DNA of 64,000 nt from Microbacterium sp. SORGH_AS_0862 (GTDB lineage Bacteria > Actinomycetota > Actinomycetes > Actinomycetales > Microbacteriaceae): assembly GCF_030818795.1 (NCBI RefSeq), contig NZ_JAUTAY010000001.1, positions 124,001 to 188,000 of the forward strand. Direction: 5' to 3'. Numbering within the stretch: the first letter of the stretch is position 1; each line of letters starts with the position of its first letter. Under the pieces are notes generated by a model. The model made no database searches. It was given only the letters and a program-made list of their open reading frames with translations, and was not told where the DNA came from. Positions 55,981 through 63,469 of this stretch are shown here, piece after piece. Both the position numbers and the translations under genes were made by a program.

Positions 55981-56468
55981 CAGCCTTCGACTGCCGGAAG
56001 GTCGGCGGGCGAGACGAAGAAGTTGAGACGGAACTTGCCGATGCGCACCTCGGCGCCGTTGCTGAGCGTGTCGCGGTCGACGCGTTCGCCGTTGACGTAG
56101 GTTCCGTTGAGCGAGCGCTGGTCGACGATCTCGAAGGCCCGTCCGACGCGTGTGATCTCGGCGTGACGGCGCGAGACGGTGACGTCGTCGAAGAAGATGT
56201 CGGCGTCCGGATGCCGGCCGACGGTCGTCACGTCGGTGTCGAGCAGGTAGCGGGCTCCCGCCGTCGGACCGGAACGAACGATGAACAGAGCGGCCCCCGA
56301 AGGGAGCGCCTCGATCGCCTCGAGCTCGGGTTCACTCAGCTCGCTGCCGAACGGCACGAACGACAGGTCCGAGTCGTGCCCGAAGGTCTGCGTGGTGTCG
56401 TGCGCCGGAACGGCTCGGTCGCTTTCGCGACGGATGCTGTCCGGGCGGGGCCTGTACTGCTCGTCCAC
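55980..56468 (-). CDS. garA: FHA-domain regulator GarA/OdhI homologue
   Basis: A 162-residue forkhead-associated protein. The FHA domain (about 55-150) shows VGRHPDADIFFDDVTVSRRH and VDQRSLNGTYVNG, with the phosphothreonine-binding Arg and Ser. The N-terminus has a Thr-rich DTTQTFG at about residues 24-30, in the place of the ETTS phosphorylation site of mycobacterial GarA. GarA/OdhI inhibits 2-oxoglutarate dehydrogenase until phosphorylated by Ser/Thr kinases. Start GTG 56468 has GAGAGGAGG upstream. Confidence 0.92.
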   Translation of the reverse strand: MDEQYRPRPDSIRRESDRAVPAHDTTQTFGHDSDLSFVPFGSELSEPELEAIEALPSGAALFIVRSGPTAGARYLLDTDVTTVGRHPDADIFFDDVTVSRRHAEITRVGRAFEIVDQRSLNGTYVNGERVDRDTLSNGAEVRIGKFRLNFFVSPADLPAVEG

Positions 56469-56486
56469 GTCGTCCTCCTCTCACCC

Positions 56487-56492
56487 AGCCTA
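56487..56492 (-). promoter_or_regulatory. -10 hexamer TAGGCT before garA
   Basis: Minus-strand TAGGCT gives a short leader of about 12 bases including GAGGAGG. Confidence 0.45.
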
Positions 56493-56603
56493 ACCGATCG
56501 GACCCTCTGCCCGACATCGGCGGGGGAAGCGGATTCTGCGCACGGCATGCATCGGCGCCATCGGGCGTCCCACCACGCACAGCCGGTCGAAAGCACGCGG
56601 CGT

Positions 56604-56609
56604 TAGGCT
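56604..56609 (+). promoter_or_regulatory. -10 hexamer TAGGCT before the CopC gene
   Basis: TAGGCT ends 7 bases before GTG 56617, fitting a leaderless mRNA. Confidence 0.45.
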
Positions 56610-56616
56610 CGTCGCC

Positions 56617-57282
56617 GTGACCTCCCAGACCTCTCGCCGCCGTCCCGTGCGCGCGCTCGTCGCCGCTCTCGCCACGCTTCTGATCGCTTCCGGCGGGGTG
56701 CTCTTGGGCACAGCGCCCGCGTTCGCCCACGATGAGCTCGTCTCCTCCGACCCCGCGTCGGGTTCGACGGTCGACGCGCTGCCCGCGGCGCTCACCCTCA
56801 CCTTCAGCGGGGACCTGCTCTCCGACGCGTCCACCACCGTCGTGCAGGTCACGGACGCCTCCGGTGCGTCTCTGACCGACGGGGCGCCGACCGTCAGCGC
56901 CAACGTCGTCACCCAGCCCCTGACCGGTTCGGCCGGCGGCACCGTCTCGGTGGCGTGGCGTGTCGTCTCCAGCGACGGCCACCCGATCTCCGGCGAGTTC
57001 GCGTTCACCTCGAACGCTGCCCCGGCGACGACTCCGACCCCGACCGAGACGCCCGAAGCGACCCCAGATGCCGCTGCGACCCCCGAGCCGACGATGACGA
57101 CTCTCACCGAACCGGCCTCGAGTCCCGACCAGTCCGCCCCTGTGTGGCCCTGGATCGTGGGAGCCGTCGTCGTGCTTGTCGCGATCGGCCTCGTGGTGTG
57201 GCTCCTGGGCACCAGGGCTCGCCAGCAGAAGCAGGCTGCGAACGAGCGGACGGCAGGCCGTTCGAACTCCACCGAGCGATAG
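56617..57282 (+). CDS. Secreted CopC-domain protein with C-terminal membrane anchor
   Basis: A 221-residue protein with a signal peptide (about residues 12-37, ending APAFA). The CopC copper-binding fold follows, beginning AHDELVSSDPASGSTVDALP and ending SSDGHPISGEFAFTS; the N-terminal His and the later His are candidate copper ligands. A Thr/Pro/Glu-rich linker then leads to one helix (about 177-200) and a basic tail. Unlike many CopC genes it is not beside copD. It is a single gene leading straight into the lpd promoter, which overlaps its stop. Confidence 0.88.
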   Translation: MTSQTSRRRPVRALVAALATLLIASGGVLLGTAPAFAHDELVSSDPASGSTVDALPAALTLTFSGDLLSDASTTVVQVTDASGASLTDGAPTVSANVVTQPLTGSAGGTVSVAWRVVSSDGHPISGEFAFTSNAAPATTPTPTETPEATPDAAATPEPTMTTLTEPASSPDQSAPVWPWIVGAVVVLVAIGLVVWLLGTRARQQKQAANERTAGRSNSTER

Positions 57283-57285
57283 GCT
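57280..57285 (+). promoter_or_regulatory. -10 hexamer TAGGCT, leaderless start of lpd
   Basis: TAGGCT overlaps the CopC stop codon (TAG 57280-57282) and ends 6 bases before ATG 57292. Confidence 0.5.
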
Positions 57286-57291
57286 TGACGC

Positions 57292-58692
57292 ATGCCTCAT
57301 TACGACGTCGTCATCCTCGGCGCGGGCCCCGGCGGGTACGTCGCGGCCGTGCGCAGCGCACAGCTCGGCCTCTCCACCGCCGTCATCGAAGAGAAGTACT
57401 GGGGCGGTGTCTGCCTCAACGTCGGCTGCATCCCCTCCAAGGCGCTTCTCAAGAACGCGGAGCTCGCCCACACCTTCGCCCACAAGGCAAAGCTGTTCGG
57501 CATCACCGGCGAGGTGAGCTTCGACTACGGCGTGGCGTTCGACCGCAGCCGTGACGTGGCGGAGGGTCGCGTCAAGGGCATCCACTACCTGATGAAGAAG
57601 AACAAGGTCACCGAGTACGACGGCCGCGGGACCTTCGTGGACGACCACTCCATCGACGTCGCGAAGAGCGACGGCTCCACCGAGCGCGTCACCTTCGACA
57701 ACGTCATCATCGCCACGGGCTCCACCGTGCGTCTGCTTCCGGGCGTGACCCTCAGCGAGAACGTCGTCACCTACGAGGAGCAGATCCTCTCCCGCGAGCT
57801 CCCGTCCTCGATCGTCATCGTCGGCGCCGGCGCGATCGGCATGGAGTTCGCCTACGTCATGTCGAACTACGGCGTGAAGGTCACGATCATCGAGTTCCTC
57901 GACCGCGCGCTTCCCAACGAGGACGCCGACGTGTCGAAGGAGATCCAGAAGCAGTACCGCAACTACGGCATCGACATCCTGACCTCCACCAAGGTCGAGT
58001 CGGTCGTCGACTCCGGCGACAAGGTCACCGTGACCTACACCGACAACAAGAGCGGTGCGCAGAGCTCGATCGAGTCCGACAAGGTGCTCATGTCGATCGG
58101 CTTCGCCCCGCGCGTCGAGGGCTTCGGCCTCGAGAAGACCGGGGTCGCCCTCACCGACCGCGGTGCCATCGCGATCGACGACTACATGCGCACGAACGTG
58201 CCGCACATCTACGCCATCGGCGACGTCACCGCCAAGCTGCAGCTCGCCCACGTCGCCGAGGCGCAGGGTGTCGTCGCGGCCGAGACGATCGGCAAGGCGG
58301 AGACCATGGCGCTCGGCGACTACCGGATGATGCCCCGCGCGACGTTCTGCTCGCCGCAGGTCGCCTCCTTCGGCCTCACCGAGGCGCAGGCGCGGGAGAC
58401 CGGTCGCGAGATCAAGGTCGCGACCTTCCCCTTCATGGCCAACGGCAAGGCACACGGACTCGGTGAGCCCGTCGGCTTCGTCAAGCTGATCGCCGACGCG
58501 GAGCACCTCGAGCTGCTCGGCGGCCACATGATCGGACCGGACGTGTCGGAGCTTTTGCCCGAGCTGACGCTGGCCCAGAAGTGGGACCTCACCGCACTCG
58601 AGCTGGCGCGCAACGTGCACACGCACCCCACGCTGTCCGAGGCGCTGCAGGAGGCCTTCCACGGCCTTGCTGGCCACATGATCAACTTCTGA
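57292..58692 (+). CDS. lpd: Dihydrolipoyl dehydrogenase (E3)
   Basis: FAD enzyme that re-oxidises dihydrolipoamide in pyruvate and 2-oxoglutarate dehydrogenases. The 466 residues show the FAD fold ([20 protein letters not shown]), redox-active disulfide [22 protein letters not shown] fold [15 protein letters not shown], and C-terminal catalytic His-Glu pair [14 protein letters not shown]. It is close to garA, whose homologues regulate 2-oxoglutarate dehydrogenase. It is a single-gene unit ended by a hairpin. Confidence 0.97.
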   Translation: MPHYDVVILGAGPGGYVAAVRSAQLGLSTAVIEEKYWGGVCLNVGCIPSKALLKNAELAHTFAHKAKLFGITGEVSFDYGVAFDRSRDVAEGRVKGIHYLMKKNKVTEYDGRGTFVDDHSIDVAKSDGSTERVTFDNVIIATGSTVRLLPGVTLSENVVTYEEQILSRELPSSIVIVGAGAIGMEFAYVMSNYGVKVTIIEFLDRALPNEDADVSKEIQKQYRNYGIDILTSTKVESVVDSGDKVTVTYTDNKSGAQSSIESDKVLMSIGFAPRVEGFGLEKTGVALTDRGAIAIDDYMRTNVPHIYAIGDVTAKLQLAHVAEAQGVVAAETIGKAETMALGDYRMMPRATFCSPQVASFGLTEAQARETGREIKVATFPFMANGKAHGLGEPVGFVKLIADAEHLELLGGHMIGPDVSELLPELTLAQKWDLTALELARNVHTHPTLSEALQEAFHGLAGHMINF

Positions 58693-58705
58693 TCCCCGGA
58701 TCGAA

Positions 58706-58743
58706 CGCAGAAGGCGCCCTCCGCGAGGAGGGCGCCTTCTGCG
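58706..58743. terminator. Perfect long hairpin between convergent lpd and the CYTH gene
   Basis: Arms 58706-58722 and 58727-58743 pair perfectly over 17 bases around the 4-base loop GCGA. It can serve both converging genes. Confidence 0.9.
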
Positions 58744-58752
58744 TCGTCGGGG

Positions 58753-59379
58753 TCAGCGCCCGAGGGCGCGACCGAGCTTGGAATCGGATACGGACACCGT
58801 GCCGCCGGCAGCGATGACCAGCGCGTCGGCTGCGGCGAAGAACGTCGCCCGCCAAGCGGAGTCGGCAGGAGCGGCGGGTCCCAGCTCCACCTCCCACTCG
58901 CGCCATGCCCTCTCGGTGCCCGTCGCGGCCTCACTCGCCCGCACGCGATCGTCCACGACCTCCGCGACGACACCGCCGTGGGCGTCGCGAAGGAGGTACG
59001 CGGTGCGGCTGTTGCGGATGCGGGCGATCTGCACGAACGGGCCGGAAGCCCAGTTCGCGACGGCGGCGGCGACCGCATCCGGCACCGTCAGCTCGTCATC
59101 GACGATCGGCCACCCCCATTCGTGACGACCTTCGGGGGCGCTCGACTTCACGTGCCAACCGGCGTCGTGACCGCCGGTGCGGCGGCGGATCGCCACCTTC
59201 GCACGAGCGAGGTCCAGGGCCGGAGTGTCGAAGTATCTGGCGTCGAGGTCACGCCGCTCGGCGGCGTCGACGCTCGCCACGTCGGGCAGGGACGACCAGT
59301 CCGGCAGCGGCGTTTCGGCCTCTGCGTCGTAGGTGCGCTCGATCTCGACCGAGCGGGTCGGCTCCTGGGGCGCGCTCAC
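58753..59379 (-). CDS. CYTH-domain protein
   Basis: A 208-residue CYTH (triphosphate tunnel) domain. The start holds SVEIERTYDAEA, the ExExK-like entry (here EIERT with Arg), then DLDARYFDTPALDLARAKVA and IRRRTGGHDAGWHVK with the basic tunnel residues, and WREWEVELG. Such proteins hydrolyse inorganic or nucleoside triphosphates, or form cyclic nucleotides. The ATG overlaps the end of the small upstream gene by 4 bases. Confidence 0.85.
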   Translation of the reverse strand: MSAPQEPTRSVEIERTYDAEAETPLPDWSSLPDVASVDAAERRDLDARYFDTPALDLARAKVAIRRRTGGHDAGWHVKSSAPEGRHEWGWPIVDDELTVPDAVAAAVANWASGPFVQIARIRNSRTAYLLRDAHGGVVAEVVDDRVRASEAATGTERAWREWEVELGPAAPADSAWRATFFAAADALVIAAGGTVSVSDSKLGRALGR

Positions 59380-59594
59380 TCGTTGCGGTCTTCTTCGTCG
59401 GGATTGACCGGTTCGGTCGTCTCGACGAAGGCGAAGACCTCCTGCTGCGGGCCGTCGGCGTCGGCGTCGGCCGCCTGGCGCTGGTAGACCAGCTGCCCCT
59501 CGCCGTAGGGAACGATGAGCGCGTCGTCGACGCCTTCTTCCAGAGGGATGACCTGCCCGTCGAGGGGGCCTCCGGTCAGTCGTGCGATAGCCAT
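59376..59594 (-). CDS. Small conserved hypothetical protein upstream of the CYTH gene
   Basis: A 72-residue acidic protein, MAIARLTGGPLDGQVIPLEE at the start, with a short Tyr/Gln-rich middle and a Asp/Glu-rich end. The LTGGPLDGQ start resembles small actinobacterial response-regulator-like or phage-tail-linked proteins of unknown function. I do not recognise a named family. ATG 59594 has a TAGGCT hexamer 7 bases upstream and the gene overlaps the CYTH start by 4 bases (ATGA), so the pair is one unit. Confidence 0.7.
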   Translation of the reverse strand: MAIARLTGGPLDGQVIPLEEGVDDALIVPYGEGQLVYQRQAADADADGPQQEVFAFVETTEPVNPDEEDRNE

Positions 59595-59601
59595 GCCGCC
59601 C

Positions 59602-59607
59602 AGCCTA
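59602..59607 (-). promoter_or_regulatory. -10 hexamer TAGGCT before the 72-residue protein
   Basis: Minus-strand TAGGCT ends 7 bases before ATG 59594. Confidence 0.45.
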
Positions 59608-59648
59608 GACCTCGGGATGACGCCGCCCGCCCGGCGCGCACGGTGGCC

Positions 59649-59654
59649 TAGAAT
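59649..59654 (+). promoter_or_regulatory. -10 hexamer TAGAAT, leaderless start of the amidotransferase-like gene
   Basis: TAGAAT ends 6 bases before GTG 59661 and is the closest of the set to the -10 consensus. Confidence 0.55.
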
Positions 59655-59660
59655 CCCGAC

Positions 59661-60392
59661 GTGAAACCCTTCGTGCTGCTCGCGACCCGGGCCGAGGACG
59701 GCCCCGCCGACGAGGAGTACGCGCTCATGCTCCGGCACTCGGGCCTGACTCCCGCCGAGCTTCGGCGGGTGCGGCTCGAAGCGGAACCGATGCCGCACCT
59801 CGACCTCGACCAGCTCTCGGGCATCATCGTCGGCGGAGGTCCCTTCAACGCCTCGGATCCGCCCGAGAGGAAGTCGTCCGTGCAGGTACGGGTGGAACGC
59901 GAGATGTCGGCCCTCCTCGATGAGGTCGTCGCCCGCGACGTGCCGTTCCTGGGCGCCTGCTACGGCGTCGGGACCCTCGGGGTGCACCAGGGTGCCACGA
60001 TCGATCGCACGCACTCGGAGCCGATCTCCGTCGTCCCCGTCTCCCTCACCGCCCAGGGCCGCGCCGATCCGCTCTTCGCGGGGATGCCCGACACCTTCGA
60101 CGCGTTCGTCGGCCACAAGGAGGCCGTTCGTCGGCTGCCCGAGCACGTGACGCTGCTCGCCGCCTCGCCGACGTGTCCGGTGCAGGCTTTCCGCATCGGC
60201 GCCAACGTCTACGCGACGCAGTTCCACCCTGAGCTCGACGTGGCGGGAATCTCCACCCGCATCCGCGCCTACGCCGGCTACGGCTACTTCGCCGACGGCG
60301 AGCTCGACGCCACGCTCGCCGCCGTGCGGCGCGCCCCCGTCACGCACCCGTCGCGCATGCTGAGGACGTTCGTCGAGCGTTACGCGCGCTGA
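59661..60392 (+). CDS. Class I glutamine amidotransferase-like protein (GuaA N-domain type)
   Basis: A 243-residue stand-alone class I GATase domain. The nucleophile Cys is in FLGACYGVGTLG (about residue 98), and the His-Glu pair is in TQFHPELD (about 191). GGGPFNASDPPERK precedes them. It has no synthetase domain, so it may hydrolyse gamma-glutamyl compounds or be a GMP-synthase glutaminase relative rather than making GMP. Its stop overlaps the BrkB-like stop by 13 bases in convergent orientation. Confidence 0.85.
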   Translation: MKPFVLLATRAEDGPADEEYALMLRHSGLTPAELRRVRLEAEPMPHLDLDQLSGIIVGGGPFNASDPPERKSSVQVRVEREMSALLDEVVARDVPFLGACYGVGTLGVHQGATIDRTHSEPISVVPVSLTAQGRADPLFAGMPDTFDAFVGHKEAVRRLPEHVTLLAASPTCPVQAFRIGANVYATQFHPELDVAGISTRIRAYAGYGYFADGELDATLAAVRRAPVTHPSRMLRTFVERYAR

Positions 60393-61429
60393 GCCTTCTC
60401 GAGGGCCTTGTCCTGCTCGGCCTGGACGGCGGTCTGGGCGCGCTGGAGCTCGTCGGCGGCGATGCGCACCGCATCCTCGGCTCGCTGGCGCCGGCGCTCG
60501 GCAAAGGTGGACGCTCCGAAACGCTCCCGCATCCGGTCGTCCGCCTCGCGCGTGATCGTCACGATGACCGAAGCGGAGATCAGCATCACCTGAGCGGAGA
60601 GGTTCACCCACAGCAACAGCGCCACGATCGACGCGAACGATGCCAGCAGGGGGTTCGAGCTCGCTCCGCCGACGAACAGTCCCGACAGCTCCTGCAGGAC
60701 GGTCAGGCCCACACCGCCCACGGCCGCCCCCGCCAGAAGCGCGCGACGCGGCGCCTTGACGCCCGCCATGGTCCAGAACATCAGGAGCACCACGAGCGCA
60801 TCGAGCACGAAGACGACCAGCACGCCGACGGCACGGGTAGCAATCTGCGCCGCAGCGGAATCGTCCGCCACGCCGAGCCAGGACAGCACCGTCGTCACCG
60901 ACAGCGACCCGACGAAGGTGGCCGCCGCTGACAGGACGAGCAGCACGGCGATCGCGACGGCGAGGCCGAGGTTGCGCAGCAGCACCCAGAGGAAGAACAC
61001 GTCCTCACCCGACGTGTCAGCGATCGTGCGCACAGCCATCCGCAGCGAGCCGATCGCACCGATCGCCGCGCCGACCAGACCGACGAGCGAGATCACGCCC
61101 GCGATCGTGAGACCGGCGGGCGCCTCGATCGCAGACAGATCGATCAGTCCCTCTCCGTCGGTCCCGACGAGCCCGGGAACCGCGGAGTTCACCGCGTCCG
61201 CGAGGGAGCTCAGAGCGGCGGGGTTGCCCGCCAGCCACATCGCGGCGATCGAGAAGCCGAGCAGCACGGCGGCGAAGATGCTGAACAACGCGCGATAGGT
61301 GACGCTGTCGGCGAGCTGGGGGCCGCGACGCTCGCTGTAGCGCAGGAAGGCACGGACCAGGGTTCTGCGCAGCGCCCAGGCTGTCGCGCGGGCGAGGAGC
61401 GGCTGCGGGGAGGCGGATGTGCTGCTCAT
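60380..61429 (-). CDS. YihY/BrkB family membrane protein
   Basis: A 349-residue integral membrane protein with about six helices. The family N-terminus FLRYSERRGPQLADSVTYRA is followed by ALFSIFAAVLLGFSIAAMW; later helices lead to NPLLASFASIVALLLWVNLS, and a Lys/Arg/Gln-rich coiled C-terminus. The YihY/BrkB family, once called ribonuclease BN in error, has no proven activity. ATG 61429 has TAGCCT 6 bases upstream. Confidence 0.88.
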   Translation of the reverse strand: MSSTSASPQPLLARATAWALRRTLVRAFLRYSERRGPQLADSVTYRALFSIFAAVLLGFSIAAMWLAGNPAALSSLADAVNSAVPGLVGTDGEGLIDLSAIEAPAGLTIAGVISLVGLVGAAIGAIGSLRMAVRTIADTSGEDVFFLWVLLRNLGLAVAIAVLLVLSAAATFVGSLSVTTVLSWLGVADDSAAAQIATRAVGVLVVFVLDALVVLLMFWTMAGVKAPRRALLAGAAVGGVGLTVLQELSGLFVGGASSNPLLASFASIVALLLWVNLSAQVMLISASVIVTITREADDRMRERFGASTFAERRRQRAEDAVRIAADELQRAQTAVQAEQDKALEKAQRA

Positions 61430-61435
61430 CGCGCC

Positions 61436-61441
61436 AGGCTA
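61436..61441 (-). promoter_or_regulatory. -10 hexamer TAGCCT, leaderless start of the BrkB-like gene
   Basis: Minus-strand TAGCCT ends 6 bases before ATG 61429. Confidence 0.5.
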
Positions 61442-61490
61442 GCGTCCGCGCTCGTCTGCGCGGCTCGGTTGACAGGGGACCTGTCGATCC

Positions 61491-61970
61491 TCAGGTCAGG
61501 GCGCTGAGGCCGATGACGACCCAGGCGCCGAGCAGCATCCACGGTCCGAAGGGGATGCGGGTTCGACGCCCGGCGCGACGCGAAAGCAGCAGGCCCACGC
61601 TGAAGAGACCTCCGAGCAGGAACCCGGCGAACAGTCCCAGCAGCAGCGCGTCCCAGCCGAGATACCCGAGCGCGATTCCGAGCAGGCCGGCCAGCTTGAC
61701 GTCGCCGCCGCCCATTCCGCGAGGCTGCACGAGGCGCAGCAGGAAGTAGAAGACGAAGGCGATCGCGCCGCCCGCGACCGCCTGGAGGAAGGCGACCAGG
61801 TCTGCGCGTGCGAAGGAGGCGAGAGCCAGAGCCGCGAGGAGGAACGGATACGCGGGCAGTACGAGGGCGTTCGGCAGCCGGTGCGTGCGCAGATCGATCA
61901 CCGCGAGCACGACGCTCAGGACTGCGAGAGCGCCGTAGGCGACCAGCAGCACGAGCCCGGCGGAGTCCAT
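61491..61970 (-). CDS. A24-family prepilin peptidase, short form
   Basis: A 159-residue membrane aspartic peptidase. The catalytic aspartates are in VIDLRTHRLPNALV (about residue 27) and GMGGGDVKLAGLLG (GxGD motif, about 87). It lacks the N-terminal methylation domain of full PilD, like TadV-type enzymes. No pilin or tad gene is in the window. ATG 61970 follows the DUF1905 stop by 1 base; last gene of the overlapped minus-strand string. Confidence 0.85.
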   Translation of the reverse strand: MDSAGLVLLVAYGALAVLSVVLAVIDLRTHRLPNALVLPAYPFLLAALALASFARADLVAFLQAVAGGAIAFVFYFLLRLVQPRGMGGGDVKLAGLLGIALGYLGWDALLLGLFAGFLLGGLFSVGLLLSRRAGRRTRIPFGPWMLLGAWVVIGLSALT

Positions 61971-61971
61971 C

Positions 61972-62271
61972 TCACGCGTCCAGGACCGTCAATCGGACCG
62001 CGATCTCGTCGCCCTCGCCCGCTGCGGCGGCCTCGCGTACGGCGCGCTTGACCGGCAGGTGGAAGGTTCCGCTGGCCGCATCCGGGAAGACGGACGTGCG
62101 CCACGAGACGCCGGCGACCTCGACCGCCACCCGCACCGCCCCGAAGCCGCTCGGCGGCCGAGGCACCTCGCGGATCATCTCGCTCGCGTCCGCGGGCAGC
62201 GCGACGAAGAACCACTCGGCATCCCGGCGCGCCTCCCACCGGAACAGCGGCGCCCGGAACGTGAAGTGCAT
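61972..62271 (-). CDS. DUF1905 domain protein
   Basis: A 99-residue protein matching the DUF1905 fold: MHFTFRAPLFRWEARRDAEW, FFVALPADASEMIRE, WRTSVFPDAASGTFHLPVK and AVR segments. Function is unknown; the domain is a small beta barrel. ATG 62271 overlaps the glycosyltransferase stop by one base, so it is translated with it. Confidence 0.8.
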   Translation of the reverse strand: MHFTFRAPLFRWEARRDAEWFFVALPADASEMIREVPRPPSGFGAVRVAVEVAGVSWRTSVFPDAASGTFHLPVKRAVREAAAAGEGDEIAVRLTVLDA

Positions 62272-63065
62272 CAGCCCAGCGTAGAACCGGACTCCGGCGA
62301 GTCGGCGCCTTTCCCCAGGCGCCGTGAACGCACCGGCGGGCGGACCGCGGCGCGGAACCGACCACGCGGCCAGCTCGCGGCGAAGGTGGTGAGGACCTTA
62401 CCCAGACGCTCTGCCAGCCCGCGCGGGTGCACGAGCGGACGCGACGAGACGGGCATGCGCAGCTGCCGGTCCCAACGCACGCCGTCGGAGCGGCGGAGGT
62501 GGATCGTCAGGTCCAGGTCGTCGTGCACGCGCGCATCGTCACGGCGGACCTGGTCGCGCACGCGCGCCCAGACGCCGGTGCGCATCGCGAAGTTGGAACC
62601 GAACACCAGCGGGATGCCGAGCCAGAGGTTGATCCAGAGGCGCCCACCGCCGATGTACCAGTGCTCGCCGAGGTAGTGCACCAGGCGAGTGGACCCGTAG
62701 AACTCGGCGCCGCCCGTGAGCACACCCATGTCCGCATCGGCCGCGAAAGCGCGGTCGATGCGCAGCAGCCAGTCCGGATGGGGGCGCGAGTCCGCATCCA
62801 GCCTCGCGATCACGTCGGCATCGGTCGAGGCGGCGTCGTACCCCGCGGCGGCGGCGGGCCAGATACCGACGACGGTCTCGACGATGACCTCGGCGCCCGC
62901 GGCACGCGCGACCGCCGCCGAGTCGTCGCTGCTCGCATTGTCGACGACGATGATCCGGTCGGCCGGGCGCTGCTGTCGGGCGAGTGCACCGAGACACGCG
63001 GCGAGCATCTCGGCGTCGTCGCGGCACGGGATGACCACAGCGATCCGCATCCCCATAGCCGTCAT
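62271..63065 (-). CDS. Family 2 glycosyltransferase
   Basis: A 264-residue GT-A fold transferase. RIAVVIPCRDDAEMLAACLG begins the nucleotide-sugar domain, IIVVDNASSDDSAAVAR continues it, and the metal-binding DxD is in ARLDADSRPHPDW. It has no clear membrane helix, though WINLWLGIPLVFGSNFAM is hydrophobic. The acceptor is unknown. ATG 63065 overlaps the DUF2809 stop by 4 bases (ATGA). An in-frame ATG at 63050 is an alternative start. Confidence 0.88.
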   Translation of the reverse strand: MTAMGMRIAVVIPCRDDAEMLAACLGALARQQRPADRIIVVDNASSDDSAAVARAAGAEVIVETVVGIWPAAAAGYDAASTDADVIARLDADSRPHPDWLLRIDRAFAADADMGVLTGGAEFYGSTRLVHYLGEHWYIGGGRLWINLWLGIPLVFGSNFAMRTGVWARVRDQVRRDDARVHDDLDLTIHLRRSDGVRWDRQLRMPVSSRPLVHPRGLAERLGKVLTTFAASWPRGRFRAAVRPPVRSRRLGKGADSPESGSTLG

Positions 63066-63469
63066 GCTCCGCGCCCCGCCCGCGCTCGTGCGGGCACCGC
63101 GCCGGAAAGCCGGTCGGCCGTGGCTGCGGCGAGCACCGTCACCGTGTAGACGACGAGATCGCGGGCATCAAACACCGTGCCGAGTACGAGCATGATCGGC
63201 CAGAACCCGTCACCCCACGCGAGCGGCAGACCGGTGAGCTGGAACAGTTCGACCGCCGTGCACCAGGCCCAGGCGAGGACCGCCGGCAGCCAGACGGCGC
63301 GCCGCGGGACGATCACGACGGCGAGCAGGTACACCAGCAGCGCGTACAGCACGTCTCCCGCGATGTCACCCGCCGCGCCGTCCGGTGCGAACCGGTGCAC
63401 GCCGAGCCCGGCCACGATCGTGGCCAGGGCGGCGGCGGCCGCCACGAGACGTCGGCGACCGGCGGTCAC
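63062..63469 (-). CDS. DUF2809 family membrane protein
   Basis: A 135-residue membrane protein with about four helices. Segments GDVLYALLVYLLAVVIVP and WCTAVELFQLTGLPL fit DUF2809, whose function is unknown. GTG 63469 overlaps the aldo/keto reductase stop by 4 bases (GTGA). A longer open frame extends upstream but is Arg-rich and lies antisense in style to the next gene, so it is not used. Confidence 0.8.
   Translation of the reverse strand: MTAGRRRLVAAAAALATIVAGLGVHRFAPDGAAGDIAGDVLYALLVYLLAVVIVPRRAVWLPAVLAWAWCTAVELFQLTGLPLAWGDGFWPIMLVLGTVFDARDLVVYTVTVLAAATADRLSGAVPARARAGRGA

Noticed and set aside
61471..61485. Short dyad GACAGG-GGA-CCTGTC after the prepilin peptidase gene
   Set aside because: The stem is only 6 base pairs with a 3-base loop, too weak to call a terminator.
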